From assembly GCF_000820765.1 (NCBI RefSeq), contig NZ_CCYH01000016.1, positions 62,001-126,000 of the forward strand: 64,000 nucleotides of DNA. Direction: 5' to 3'. Source of the DNA: Candidatus Soleaferrea massiliensis AP7. GTDB taxonomy: Bacteria > Bacillota > Clostridia > Oscillospirales > Ruminococcaceae. Both the position numbers and the translations under genes were made by a program. This document shows positions 7,832 to 17,900 of this stretch, one piece after another. Numbering within the stretch: position 1 is the stretch's first letter; every line of letters starts with the position of its first letter. The notes beneath the pieces were generated by a model. That model made no database searches. It was not told the DNA's origin and saw only the letters and a list, made by a program, of their open reading frames with translations.

Positions 7832-8252
7832 GATAACCCTCCATTGCTGTAGGTTCGTTTTCTATCGGACAAGTCCGACGACAAGGGGAAATCACCCGTA
7901 TGGACGGGCTTTCCATGCCTTCTACCTTACAGGAAATGCGCGCCGAATTCAAGCGGCAGAATGTAAATTCTAACCTGCGTTTGCAGCGGGGTTTGTTCAT
8001 GAAGGAAAGTATGTGCATAAATAAAAAGCATACCGTTTTTTCATCCCGGACAATGACGATTTTTCGATCCCAGCTGATGGCGGAAGGCGGCTGAACCCTT
8101 TAACGGGCAGGCATGGATTCCAGCCTCTTAAAAGCGCCGGTTAAAACGCCGCGCGGCCCTTTCGGCGGGATTCCCTGGCCCTGCAGATGAAGCCCAAAAA
8201 GGAATGCTTTTGCCCCAGTCATGAAAAAATCGAAAAATATCGTAAGAATTAT
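7832..8252. other. Intergenic region between glycosyltransferase and hprK
   Basis: About 420 nt without a convincing gene. A short AGAATTTACATTCT inverted repeat lies near 7960. Reading frames here lack ribosome binding sites and known motifs. It must contain the minus-strand promoter for the glycosyltransferase, but I cannot place it with confidence. Confidence 0.5.
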
Positions 8253-8281
8253 TTGAAATATAAGCCTGCTTGGTGTATAAT
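8253..8281 (+). promoter_or_regulatory. Promoter of the hprK operon
   Basis: TTGAAA (8253-8258), 17 bp, TATAAT (8276-8281). The hprK start is 146 nt downstream. Confidence 0.75.
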
Positions 8282-8426
8282 AAAACATGATATACAACGA
8301 AATTGATAATCATGCGGCGGAGCGCGTTTTCTTGAAATTGAAAACCGTCCGCATGCGCGGTATGGCGGATATGTCATCGCAGGGCCTGTCTGGGTGTCCG
8401 GACCGGTCTGCCGAGGAGGGTGCAAC

Positions 8427-9389
8427 ATGAGCGTTATCTATACGGTATCACTGAAGAAACTGATTGATGCCTTTAAACTGGAGATTATCCATCTGCCCAA
8501 GGAGGCGGACGAGATCAAGATATCCAGCGCGGATATCAACCGGCCCGGACTCCATCTGGCGGGATTTTTTGAATTTTATGACAGGCAACGTATCCAGATC
8601 ATCGGCAAGGCCGAAACCGGATATCTTGAAAACCTGGACCCTCAGACAAGGCAGGACGCGATCCGCGGTTTTATGGCGCTGAAGCCGCCGGTGGTCATCG
8701 TTGCGAGAGGACTGCACATCTTCGACGAGATGATGAGCGACGCCAAGGAATTCGGCGTCGCGCTGCTTCGGACCAACGAGGGAACCTCGACCTTCTCGTC
8801 CTCGCTGATCTCCACGCTGAATGTGGAGCTTGCGCCGCGGGTGACCAGGCACGGCGTGCTTGTCGAGGTTTACGGTGAGGGCATCCTGCTGCTGGGCGAG
8901 AGCGGCGTCGGCAAGAGCGAAACAGCGATTGAGCTGATCAAACGCGGACACCGGCTGATTGCGGACGACGCGGTCGAAATCCGCAGGGTTTCCTCCAAAA
9001 CGCTGGTGGGTTCGTCCCCGGCAAACATCCGGCATTTTTTGGAGGTGCGCGGCATCGGCATCATCAACGCGCGCCGCATCTTCGGTATGGGCTCCATCAA
9101 GGTCACGGAGAAGATCGACATGGTCATCCAGCTTGAAAACTGGGACGCCACAAAGGTGTACGACCGGATGGGCATGGAGAACGAATATACCGAGATTCTG
9201 GGAATCGATGTGCCGAGCCTGACCATTCCGGTCAAGCCGGGACGAAACCTCGCGATCATTATCGAGGTGGCGGCGATGAACAACCGCCAGAAGAAGATGG
9301 GCTACAACGCGGCGTATGAGCTGCTTGAAAAGCTCGGCATGTCCGAGGGGATACCGAAGGTTACAACGGTGGACTGGGACGCCTATTGA
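8427..9389 (+). CDS. hprK: HPr kinase/phosphorylase
   Basis: Phosphorylates and dephosphorylates HPr on Ser46, the switch for CcpA-mediated carbon catabolite control in Firmicutes. The 320-residue protein has the N-terminal regulatory domain (1-130), then RHGVLVEV with the catalytic His, the Walker A GESGVGKS (157-164), and the family signature LEVRGIGIINARRIFG. Start ATG 8427 has GAGGAGGG 7 nt upstream; an in-frame start at 8394 has no such site. The PHP-domain gene and a ROK glucokinase follow closely in the same direction, so sensing and use of sugars are probably co-expressed. Confidence 0.96.
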   Translation: MSVIYTVSLKKLIDAFKLEIIHLPKEADEIKISSADINRPGLHLAGFFEFYDRQRIQIIGKAETGYLENLDPQTRQDAIRGFMALKPPVVIVARGLHIFDEMMSDAKEFGVALLRTNEGTSTFSSSLISTLNVELAPRVTRHGVLVEVYGEGILLLGESGVGKSETAIELIKRGHRLIADDAVEIRRVSSKTLVGSSPANIRHFLEVRGIGIINARRIFGMGSIKVTEKIDMVIQLENWDATKVYDRMGMENEYTEILGIDVPSLTIPVKPGRNLAIIIEVAAMNNRQKKMGYNAAYELLEKLGMSEGIPKVTTVDWDAY

Positions 9390-9438
9390 TGAAGCAGTAT
9401 GCCTGCCATCCTATCTGTAAACGGAGGTACCGACAGAC

Positions 9439-10161
9439 GTGAAGATTATCGCAGAGACACACTGTCACACCATTGCGTCGTCGCATGCGTACAGCACTGT
9501 GCTGGAAAACGCGCAGGCGGCCAAACAAAAAGGGCTTTCCTATCTGGCCATCACCGACCACGGCGTGGCCATGCCGGACGCCCCGCACATCTGGCATTTT
9601 TCGAACCTGAAGACCCTGCCCGCTGAGATTGACGGCGTCAAAATCCTGAAGGGCGTGGAGGCGAACATCCTGGATACCGGCGGAAAGCTCGACCTGCCGG
9701 ATTCGCTGCTCAGAAAGCTTGACTGGGTGATCGCATCGTTTCACGAGCCGACCTTCCCGCCGTCTACGGTGAAAGACCATACAGAAGCGTATCTGCGTAT
9801 CGCGGAGAACCCGTATGTCGACTGTATCGGACATGCCGGGGATGAACGCTTCCGGTTCGAGCTGGACCCGGTGATCAGGGCCTTTAAAGAGCATCATAAA
9901 ATCGTGGAAATCAATGCACATTCCTTTTCGGCAAGAAGGGGCGCGAAAGAAAACTGCAGACGGATTGCGGAAGCCTGTAAACGGTATGAAGTTCCAGTCG
10001 TCCTCAGTTCTGATGCGCACTTCGCATATGAAATCGGTTTTATAGAAAATTCTGTAAATTTACTGAAGGAAATTGATTTCCCGCAGGAGCTTATTTTAAA
10101 TGGTGATGAAGAGCAGTTTCAAGCTTTTTTGGCATACAAAAGAAGAGAAAAAATGAAATAG
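9439..10161 (+). CDS. PHP-domain phosphoesterase (YcdX-like)
   Basis: A 240-residue metal-dependent hydrolase of the PHP family. The metal-binding motifs are in order: ETHCHTIASSHAYST, AITDHGVAMP, KGVEANIL, ASFHEP, IGHAGDE, EINAHSF and LSSDAHF. This is the arrangement of stand-alone YcdX-type phosphatases and of histidinol-phosphatase-like enzymes; without his genes nearby, the histidine assignment is not favoured. The start is GTG 9439, 11 nt after ACGGAGG. The gene lies between hprK and glucokinase with a 15-nt gap to the latter, so it belongs to the same operon. The substrate is unknown. Confidence 0.85.
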   Translation: MKIIAETHCHTIASSHAYSTVLENAQAAKQKGLSYLAITDHGVAMPDAPHIWHFSNLKTLPAEIDGVKILKGVEANILDTGGKLDLPDSLLRKLDWVIASFHEPTFPPSTVKDHTEAYLRIAENPYVDCIGHAGDERFRFELDPVIRAFKEHHKIVEINAHSFSARRGAKENCRRIAEACKRYEVPVVLSSDAHFAYEIGFIENSVNLLKEIDFPQELILNGDEEQFQAFLAYKRREKMK

Positions 10162-10176
10162 CGTGGAGGAGTTACT

Positions 10177-11133
10177 ATGAAGTATTATGTTGGGATTGAC
10201 CTGGGAGGCACCAATATTGCAGTCGGCGTGGTGAATGAGGAATATGAGATTGTGGGCAGGGGAAAGCTCAAAACCAATGTGCCGCGTCCTGCCGAAGAGA
10301 TCGTTGACGATATGGTAAAGGCCACGCATCTGGCGTTGGAGAACGCCGGCGTGACGATGGATCAGATCGAATGGATTGGAATCGGCTCCCCCGGCATTGC
10401 CAATAAGGCGACCGGCGTGCTGGAGTTTTCCGGCAACCTCGACTTCTACAATGTGCCACTGGTCGGCATGATGGAGGATCGGGTTCATAAAAAGGTCTAT
10501 TTGGAAAACGATGCGAATGCGGCGGCCTATGCGGAGATCCTGGCTGGCAGCGCGAAGGGCTGCAGGGATGCGATCGTCATCACGCTGGGCACCGGCGTCG
10601 GAAGCGGCATCATCATCGACGGCAAGATCTACAGCGGCTTCAACTATGCCGGCGCGGAGCTGGGACACATGGGCATTGTGTACGGCGGACGCGACTGCAC
10701 CTGCGGACGCAAGGGATGCTTTGAAGCGTACTGCTCCGCGACGGGGCTCATCAACATCACGAAGGACCATATGAAGAAGAATCCGGATTCCAAGCTCTGG
10801 GAGCTGGCAGAAGGGGATATCGAAAAGGTCAACGGCAGGATCCCGTACGACGGCATGCGGCTCGGCGACAAGGCCGCGACCGAAGCGGTCGACGAGTATG
10901 TCAACTATATGGCGTACGGTCTCGCAAGCTGCATCAATATTTTTCAGCCGGAAATTCTCTGCATCGGCGGCGGAATCAGCAAGGAAGGGGAAACCCTCTT
11001 AGCGCCGCTGCGTGAAAAGATCGCGAAAGAAGACTTTAACAAGGACCCGAACAAGCGAACCAAGCTTGTCGCCGCGAAGCTCGGCAACGACGCCGGCATC
11101 ATCGGCTCCGCTTTTTTGGGAAACCTGGCATAA
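10177..11133 (+). CDS. glkA: ROK-family glucokinase
   Basis: Phosphorylates glucose to glucose-6-phosphate. The 318-residue protein has the ATP-binding DLGGTNIAVGVV at the start, ENDANAAAYAE with the catalytic Asp, LGTGVGSGIIIDG, AGAELGHMG, the zinc site GRDCTCGRKGCFEAYCS, and CIGGGISKEGE near the end. Length and motifs match Gram-positive ROK glucokinases, with no N-terminal DNA-binding domain. GGAGGAG precedes ATG 10177. A strong terminator follows, ending the hprK-PHP-glucokinase unit. Glucose is the likeliest substrate; a related hexose cannot be excluded. Confidence 0.92.
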   Translation: MKYYVGIDLGGTNIAVGVVNEEYEIVGRGKLKTNVPRPAEEIVDDMVKATHLALENAGVTMDQIEWIGIGSPGIANKATGVLEFSGNLDFYNVPLVGMMEDRVHKKVYLENDANAAAYAEILAGSAKGCRDAIVITLGTGVGSGIIIDGKIYSGFNYAGAELGHMGIVYGGRDCTCGRKGCFEAYCSATGLINITKDHMKKNPDSKLWELAEGDIEKVNGRIPYDGMRLGDKAATEAVDEYVNYMAYGLASCINIFQPEILCIGGGISKEGETLLAPLREKIAKEDFNKDPNKRTKLVAAKLGNDAGIIGSAFLGNLA

Positions 11134-11141
11134 ATACCGTC

Positions 11142-11180
11142 AAAAAAGTGTATCTTCTTAAGTGGAGATACACTTTTTCT
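11142..11180 (+). terminator. Terminator after glucokinase gene
   Basis: A 13-bp stem AAAAAGTGTATCT / AGATACACTTTTT (11143-11155 with 11166-11178) ending in T-rich sequence. Confidence 0.9.
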
Positions 11181-11281
11181 ATTTACATACCGTAAGGTGG
11201 ACGCCGGGTGCACAGGAGCAGAACGCCGGATATCGGAAGACTGTCGGGCGGAACATTGGCGCGGCAGCGCTGAATGGGGGC

Positions 11282-11416
11282 ATGATCATCGTGTATGCAA
11301 AGGCAGACCTGAATGCGCTGAGACAGCAGATAAAAGTTCTGCAGGATTATTGTGCACATACAAAGGCGGACGGTGTGATTGCATATGTCCGAGTCGGCAG
11401 GGACAGGGTTGTGTGA
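11282..11416 (+). pseudogene. Possible serine-recombinase N-terminal fragment
   Basis: A 44-codon frame from ATG 11282 reads IIVYAKADLNALRQQIKVLQDYC and later GVIAYVRVGRD. This resembles the start of the resolvase/invertase catalytic domain (VYARVS..., QIERL..YC) but lacks the rest of the protein and the usual catalytic Ser context. There is no convincing ribosome binding site. It may be a relic of a mobile element or chance similarity. It lies in the 516-nt gap between the glucokinase and murB genes, which otherwise holds only the flanking terminator and promoter. Confidence 0.25.
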
Positions 11417-11531
11417 AAAAAGATGCAAATGGAACTGGAAAGACAAAAACAGACTGATTGTATCAATATGGATGTCCGGTTATATGCCGGTGGAAAGCGG
11501 GAAAAATCCATGAAGCGGCGCAGGGTTCTTT

Positions 11532-11560
11532 TTGACAAACGGGCGGATATCTGTTATCAT
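11532..11560 (+). promoter_or_regulatory. Promoter of murB operon
   Basis: Perfect TTGACA (11532-11537), 17 bp, TATCAT (11555-11560) with a TGT extension. It is one of the best promoters in the window and drives murB-rapZ and perhaps beyond. Confidence 0.85.
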
Positions 11561-11649
11561 AATCATGGAAAAGTATCGGCCGGATAACGGCCTTGCATAG
11601 AATAGGAATATCGAACCGGGTTTGACGGAATGATCGATGAAAGGGTGTT

Positions 11650-12561
11650 GTGGATTTGGATTACAGTGCACTGTGCGAGGAATTTGAGGGGCGGAACTGC
11701 GCGGCGAAGCTCGACGCGCCGCTGAAAAACGCTACCACCTTCCGCATCGGCGGCAATGCGCAGCTTCTTGTGAGGCCGCGGGATGAAGAGGCGGTGCGGT
11801 ATGTCATCCGGCGCTGCTATGAGGAGGAGATTCCCTGCACCCTGCTCGGCAAGGGTTCCAATGTCCTGATTTCGGACGAAGGGGTCAAGGGGGTTGTCAT
11901 GATCCTGAGCGCCAATTTTTCGGGCGTCGAGGTGCGGGATGGAACGACGCTGGTCTGTCTGGCCGGCACGCCGCTGGCACGCGTCTGTTATGTGGCGTAT
12001 CAGCACGGCTTGACCGGGCTGGAATTCGCCTGGGGCATTCCCGGCACAGTCGGCGGCGCCGCCTATATGAACGCCGGCGCCTACGGCGGGGAGATGAAGG
12101 ATGTCATCCGCCGCTGTGAGCATGTCACGCCGGACGGTGAAGCGGGCAGCCTTGAAAAGGATGACCTGCAGCTTTCCTACCGGCACAGCGCCTACACCGA
12201 CAACGGATGCTGCATCACCAGGGTGGTCCTGCAGCTTGAGAAGGGCGGCCGGGATGCGATCCGTGCAAGGATGGACGATCTGATGCACCGCCGCAAAACC
12301 AAGCAGCCGCTGGAATATCCGAGTGCGGGCAGCACCTTCAAGCGGCCCGAGGGCGCCTATGCGTCGGCGCTGATCGACCAGTGCGGACTCAAAGGGTTCT
12401 CCCACAACGGCGCGCAGGTCAGCGAAAAGCACGCGGGCTTTGTGATCAATCAGAACGGCGCGACCGCAAAGGATGTGCTGGAGCTGATCCGCATCGTGCA
12501 GGAAGTGGTGCTTGCAAAGACCGGCTTCTCGCTCGAATGCGAGGTCAAGATCATCAAATAG
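11650..12561 (+). CDS. murB: UDP-N-acetylenolpyruvoylglucosamine reductase
   Basis: An FAD enzyme that makes UDP-N-acetylmuramate, the second step of the peptidoglycan precursor pathway. The 303-residue protein has the FAD-binding parts TTFRIGGNAQLLVRP, LLGKGSNVLISDEG and WGIPGTVGGAAYMNAGAYGGE. The substrate-binding part has the general-acid Ser in PSAGSTFKRP and GLKGFSHNGAQVSEKHAGF. The start is GTG 11650 with AAAGGG upstream. murB next to rapZ and whiA is the usual clostridial arrangement. Confidence 0.96.
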   Translation: MDLDYSALCEEFEGRNCAAKLDAPLKNATTFRIGGNAQLLVRPRDEEAVRYVIRRCYEEEIPCTLLGKGSNVLISDEGVKGVVMILSANFSGVEVRDGTTLVCLAGTPLARVCYVAYQHGLTGLEFAWGIPGTVGGAAYMNAGAYGGEMKDVIRRCEHVTPDGEAGSLEKDDLQLSYRHSAYTDNGCCITRVVLQLEKGGRDAIRARMDDLMHRRKTKQPLEYPSAGSTFKRPEGAYASALIDQCGLKGFSHNGAQVSEKHAGFVINQNGATAKDVLELIRIVQEVVLAKTGFSLECEVKIIK

Positions 12562-12673
12562 AGAAGAATCAGGCCGAACGGCCATGAAGATAAAGAGAGG
12601 GATCGGGCTTTAGGCCCGAAGAGATAAAACAGAGGAAGAATGGAGACCGATCCGATAGATTGGAAGTGAAGGT

Positions 12674-13534
12674 ATGCAGTTTTTGATTGTGACCGGCCTT
12701 TCGGGCGCCGGAAAGTCCCGCGCAGTGGTTGCGCTTGAGGATATCGGCTTTTACTGTGTGGACAATATGCCGCCGGAGCTGATCCCGAAATTTGCGGAGG
12801 TCTGTGTGCAGTCCCAGGGCAAGATGGATAAAATCGCGCTGGTGGCCGACGTGCGCAGCGGCGACATGTTCCACGCGCTGTTCGCCGGGCTGCAGGGGCT
12901 CAGGGAGAAGAACATCGACTATAAAATCCTGTTTCTGTCCGCCAGCGACACGGTGCTGATCCGCCGGTTCAAGGAGACACGCCGCAAGCATCCGCTGATG
13001 GACAGCATGTACTGTTCTTTGGAACAGGCGATCCAGCGGGAACGGGAGATGCTGAAGTCGGTCAACATGAACGCCGACTATGTCATAGACACCTCTCTGC
13101 TGTCGGTTTCCCAGCTCAAGGAGCGGATTGTCAGCCTGTTTCTGGAGAATACGAAGGACAGCCTGTACATCAACTGTATGTCGTTCGGCTTCAAATACGG
13201 CATCCCGCCCGATGCGGACCTGGTGTTCGATGTGCGGTGCCTGCCGAACCCGTTCTATATCCCGGAGCTGAAACACAAGACCGGTTTGGATGTGGAAGTG
13301 CGGGATTATGTGCTGAGCTTTGACCAGTCGAACGAGCTGCTGTCGCGGCTCATCGACCTGATCGATTTTCTGGTGCCGCTCTATGCCAAGGAGGGCAAGA
13401 GCCAACTGGTGGTCGCAATCGGATGCACCGGCGGCAAGCACCGTTCCATCCTGTTTGCGGAGATGATCAACGAGCATCTGTGCAAGATCGGCAACAATTC
13501 CCGCGCGACCCACCGCGATAAAGGCAAGGAGTAA
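12674..13534 (+). CDS. rapZ: RapZ-family nucleotide-binding protein (YvcJ)
   Basis: A 286-residue P-loop ATPase/GTPase. The Walker A motif is GLSGAGKS at residues 8-15. The C-terminal domain carries family signatures FGFKYGIPPDADLVFDVRCLPNPFY and AIGCTGGKHRSI. In E. coli RapZ controls glucosamine-6-phosphate synthase through small RNAs; in Bacillus the homologue YvcJ affects competence and its targets are unclear. It lies 112 nt after murB. Normally yvcK follows and then whiA; here yvcK is missing and tandem repeats take its place. Confidence 0.95.
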   Translation: MQFLIVTGLSGAGKSRAVVALEDIGFYCVDNMPPELIPKFAEVCVQSQGKMDKIALVADVRSGDMFHALFAGLQGLREKNIDYKILFLSASDTVLIRRFKETRRKHPLMDSMYCSLEQAIQREREMLKSVNMNADYVIDTSLLSVSQLKERIVSLFLENTKDSLYINCMSFGFKYGIPPDADLVFDVRCLPNPFYIPELKHKTGLDVEVRDYVLSFDQSNELLSRLIDLIDFLVPLYAKEGKSQLVVAIGCTGGKHRSILFAEMINEHLCKIGNNSRATHRDKGKE

Positions 13535-13582
13535 GCATCCGGCCTCGGCGGGCGTTATGGAATAAAAGCGGCGAGGACAGGG

Positions 13583-13917
13583 GCTTTTCAGCGGTTCCGT
13601 ATTGTGAAAAGTGGTATGGATGGAGCTTCTCAGTGGTCTCATATTGTGAAAAGCGGTGTGAATAGAAGCTTTTTTGGCGATCCCGTATTATAAGTAGCAG
13701 CGTGGATAGAGCTTTTACAGCAGTTCCGCATTATGAGAAGCGGCATAAATGGGCTTTTCAGTGGTTCTGCATCATGAAAAGCGGTGTGGACAGAACCTTT
13801 TCAGCGGTTCCACATCATGAAAGCGGGTGGAATAAGCCTTTTTCAGCGGCCTGGTATAATAAGTGGTTTGGATGAAGTCTTTTAGGCGGCCTTGTATAGA
13901 ACATTTCTTTACAAGAG
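13583..13917 (+). repeat. Degenerate 42-43-nt tandem repeat with internal hairpins, about 8 copies
   Basis: Unit starts fall near 13583, 13625, 13668, 13711, 13753, 13796, 13836 and 13878. The consensus unit starts GCTTTTCAGCGGTTCC, continues GCATTATGAAAAGC and ends GGTGTGGATAGA. GCTTTTCA pairs with TGAAAAGC within a unit, so the best-preserved units (1 and 5) each form an 8-bp stem; other units are weaker. The copies differ at many positions and no reading frame runs through. The block fills most of the 521-nt gap between rapZ and whiA. Confidence 0.75.
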
Positions 13918-14055
13918 CGTTTCAGAAACAGCAAGTCATATTTTAACAAAATAGACCGGGAGCATACAGGTTTGCCAAAGCGGGGCTTTCGCGAGAAGCT
14001 TCGGCGGCTTCTCACCTGTATCAGACAGTGGAAAACAAGCAGAAGGAAGATGACA

Positions 14056-14985
14056 ATGTCTTTTGGATATCAGCTCAAAAGGGAATTAAGCAGTATCAAG
14101 CTATGCCTGCCCGAACTCATCTTGGGGCAGGCATATGGCATATTATTGTTTGGTAAGAGCTTCAGCGCACAGAGCATCTCGATCCAGACTGAGAACGAGC
14201 ATGTCGCAGATGCCTATGCCCAGCTGCTGGAAGCTTCCACCGGCGTCAAAGCACGCATGGACGTTTCGGCGCGGGATGCGCAGAGAGCCTACACTGTATT
14301 TGTGGAGGATGCGGCCGACCGGCAGCGGGTGCTGGCGCGGTTCGGGCACGAAACCAAAGAGGTCACACTGCGCATCGGGCGCGCAAACCTCGAGGATGAG
14401 GAGAGCATGAAGGCGTTTCTGCGCGGCGCGTTTCTGGCCTGCGGCAACGTCACCGACCCCCAGAAGGGCTATCATATCGAGTATGTGCTGCCGCATTACA
14501 AGCTCAGCCGCGATTTGCAGTATCTGATTGGGGAGCTGCTGGACAAGCCCAAGGACACCGTCCGGCGCGGCCAGTATGTGCTGTACTACAAGGAGAGCGA
14601 GCATATCGAGGACCTCCTGACCATGCTCGGCGCCGTGAACGCGTCGCTGCAGCTCATGGAGGTCAAGGTGGTCAAGGACATGCGCAATCGCATCAACCGC
14701 ACGACCAACTGCGAAACCGCGAACATCTCAAAGACGGTCAACGCGGCCCAGCAGCACATCCGGGATATCCGGCTGATCATGAAGCACGGCGGCCTCGAGC
14801 AGCTCGACGAACCGCTCAGGGAGCTGGCGGAGCTTCGGCTGCGGGAGCCGGATTTATCACTGAAGGAACTCGGGGAAAGCCTGTCCGAGCCGATCTCGCG
14901 CTCGGGGGTAAACCACCGGTTACATAAATTAGGCAGGATTGCCGAGGAATACCGGGAGAGGGGAGGAGATGGAGAACATGCCTGA
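14056..14985 (+). CDS. whiA: WhiA, DNA-binding regulator
   Basis: A 309-residue WhiA protein. It combines an N-terminal LAGLIDADG-like homing-endonuclease fold without catalytic residues (residues about 20-190, with FLRGAFLACGNVTDP) and a C-terminal helix-turn-helix (LSLKELGESL, SRSGVNHRLHKLGRIAEEY). It controls sporulation genes in Streptomyces and influences cell division in Bacillus. ATG 14056 follows AAGGA; the frame is open further upstream but without family similarity. The stop overlaps the start of dnaE, so the two are probably translationally coupled. Confidence 0.95.
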   Translation: MSFGYQLKRELSSIKLCLPELILGQAYGILLFGKSFSAQSISIQTENEHVADAYAQLLEASTGVKARMDVSARDAQRAYTVFVEDAADRQRVLARFGHETKEVTLRIGRANLEDEESMKAFLRGAFLACGNVTDPQKGYHIEYVLPHYKLSRDLQYLIGELLDKPKDTVRRGQYVLYYKESEHIEDLLTMLGAVNASLQLMEVKVVKDMRNRINRTTNCETANISKTVNAAQQHIRDIRLIMKHGGLEQLDEPLRELAELRLREPDLSLKELGESLSEPISRSGVNHRLHKLGRIAEEYRERGGDGEHA

Positions 14986-17900
14986 AAACTTTGTACATCT
15001 GCATGTGCATACCGAATACAGCCTGCTCGACGGCGCGTGCCGGATCGAACGGCTGGTCGAGAAGGTCAAGGCGATGGGGCAGGAAGCCGTGGCGATCACC
15101 GACCACGGCGTGATGTACGGCGTCATCGATTTCTACAGGAAGGCAAAGGCCGCGGGCGTCAAGCCGATTATCGGCTGCGAGGTGTATGTGTCGCGCCGCA
15201 CGCGGTTCGACAAGGTGCATCAGCTCGACCGGCAGCCGTACCATCTGGTGCTGCTGTGCAAAAACAACACCGGCTACCAGAACCTGATCAAGATGGTGTC
15301 TGCCGGCTTCACCGAGGGATTTTACGCCAAGCCGCGCATCGACCGCGAGCTGCTCGAACAGCACCATGAAGGGCTGATTGCGCTCTCCGCGTGCCTGGCC
15401 GGGGAGATTCCGCAGCGGCTGATGGACGGGGACTACGAGGCGGCCAAGGAAACCGCGCTCTACTTCGAAAACCTGTTCGGCCACGGCAACTATTACATAG
15501 AACTGCAGGACCACGATATCAAGGAGCAGAAGGAGATTCTGCCCGACCTCATCCGCCTGTCCAGGGAGACCGGCATCCCGATGGTTGCGACCAACGACGC
15601 GCACTACATCGACAAGAAGGACAGCCGCATGCAGCATGTGCTGATCTGCATCCAGACCAACCACACGATCGATGAGGAGGGCGGCCTGGAATTTTCGACC
15701 GAGGAATTCTACATCAAGAGCCGCGAGGAGATGCTCGAACGGTTCTCGTTTGTCGAGGAAGCGCTGGACAACACCGCCAAGGTCGCCGAGATGTGCAACG
15801 TCGAATTCGAGTTCGGCGTGACCAAGCTGCCATATTTCGTCGCGCCGGACGGCCGGGAGAACAGGGAGTATTTCTACGATCTGTGCCGCAGGGGCCTTCA
15901 CCGCCATTACGGGGAGAATCCGGACAGGGAGATCGCCGAGCGTCTGGAATACGAACTGGACGTCATCACCAGGATGGGGTATGTCGACTACTTTTTGATT
16001 GTCTGGGATTTCATCAACTATGCCAAGAGCCACGACATCCCGGTCGGCCCCGGAAGGGGCTCCGGCGCGGGTTCGCTGGCGGCCTACTGCATCGGCATCA
16101 CCGACATCGACCCGCTGCGGTATAACCTGCTGTTCGAGCGCTTTTTAAACCCCGAACGGGTCAGCATGCCGGACTTCGACATCGATTTCTGCTATGAGAA
16201 GCGCCAGAAGGTCATCGACTATGTCGTGGACCGGTATGGGGCGGACCATGTCGCGCAGATCATCACCTTTGGAACGATGGCGGCGCGGGCGGCCATCCGC
16301 GACGTCGGACGCGCGCTGGGCATGTCCTACCAGGCGGTGGACAACGTCGCGAAAATGATCCCGATGGAGCTGCATATGACCATCGATCGGGCGATGAAGA
16401 CCTCGTCCGAGCTGCGCAGCGCCTATGAGGACGACACTGCCGTGCACGATCTGATCGACACGGCGCGGGAGCTGGAGGGCATGCCGCGGCACGCCTCGAC
16501 CCACGCGGCCGGCGTGGTCATCACGCGCGACCCGGTCGACAGCTATGTCCCGCTGGCGAAAAATGACGAATCGGTGGTCACGCAGTTCACGATGACCACA
16601 TTGGAGGAGCTGGGCCTTTTAAAGATGGACTTCCTGGGGCTTCGCACCCTCACGGTCATCGATTACGCGCAGAAAATGGTGCGGCGGCACACGCCGGACT
16701 TTGACCTGGAACAGATGACGCCCGACGACCCGGCGGTCTACGAGATGCTCTCGACCGGCGCGGCGCAGGGGGTGTTCCAGTTCGAGTCGGCGGGCATGCG
16801 AAACGTCCTGGTCGGGCTTAAACCGGAGGGCTTTGAGGACCTCATCGCGGTCATCTCGCTGTACCGCCCCGGCCCCATGGACTCGATTCCGAAATATATA
16901 GAAAACCGGCATCATCCGGAGAAGATCACCTACAAGCATCCGCTGCTGGAGCCGATTTTGAAGGTCACCTACGGCTGTACGGTCTATCAGGAACAGGTCA
17001 TGCAGATCTGCCGCGCGCTGGCCGGGTATTCCTATGGACAGGCCGACCTTGTGCGCCGCGCGATGAGCAAGAAGAAGATGGACGTCATGCAGAAGGAGCG
17101 GCACAACTTCATCTACGGCAAGGTGGATGAAGACGGAAACGAGGAATGCTGCGGCGCCATCAAGAACGGCGTGGATGAAAAGACAGCCAGCGAGCTGTTC
17201 GACGAGATGATCTCGTTCGCGTCCTATGCGTTCAACAAATCCCATGCGGCGGCCTACGCGATGGTGGCTTACCGCACGGCCTACCTGAAATGCCACTATC
17301 CGAAGGAATTCATGGCGGCGCTGCTGACCAGCGTGCTGGACAACACGAGCAAGGTCACCGAGTATATCGGCGAATGCGTCAAGCTGGGCATCAAGGTGCT
17401 GCCGCCGGACATCAACGAGAGCTTCGAGGGCTTCACCGTCACCGACGAGGGCATCCGGTTCGGGCTGCTGGCAGTCAAGAATGTCGGCCGCGCGGTCATC
17501 GAATCGATCATCCGGGAGCGGGAGGAGAACGGCCCGTTCGACAACTTCTTCACCCTGTGTGAACGGATGTACGACAAGGACCTCAACAAGCGCACGATGG
17601 AAAGCTTCATCAAATGCGGTGCGCTCGACCATCTGGGCGCGTCCCGCCGCCAGATGCTGATGACCTTTGAATCGGTGCTCTCCTCGATCGCCGAAACGCG
17701 GCGCAAGAACCTGGAAGGCCAGATGAACCTGTTCGACACGGGTTCGGACACCGCGCCGGCCGCTGGGGTCTACCATCTGCCGGATGTCGAGGAATTTTCG
17801 GTCAAGGAAAAGCTTGCGATGGAGAAGCAGACGACAGGGCTTTACCTGTCCGGCCATCCGATGATGGAGTATATGGATTTGATTGAAAAGTATAAGACCG

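Noticed and set aside
8100-8313. Small minus-strand frames before hprK
   Set aside because: They overlap the hprK promoter and have no family features.
10177-11133. Sugar repressor rather than kinase for the ROK gene
   Set aside because: It lacks a helix-turn-helix and keeps the catalytic Asp in ENDANAAA, unlike the ROK regulator at 33741.
13583-13917. Possible CRISPR array between rapZ and whiA
   Set aside because: The whole 42-nt unit repeats and diverges; there are no conserved repeats with unique spacers and no cas genes.
14816-16033. 405-codon minus-strand frame opposite whiA and dnaE
   Set aside because: Antisense shadow of dnaE; composition mirrors the coding strand.
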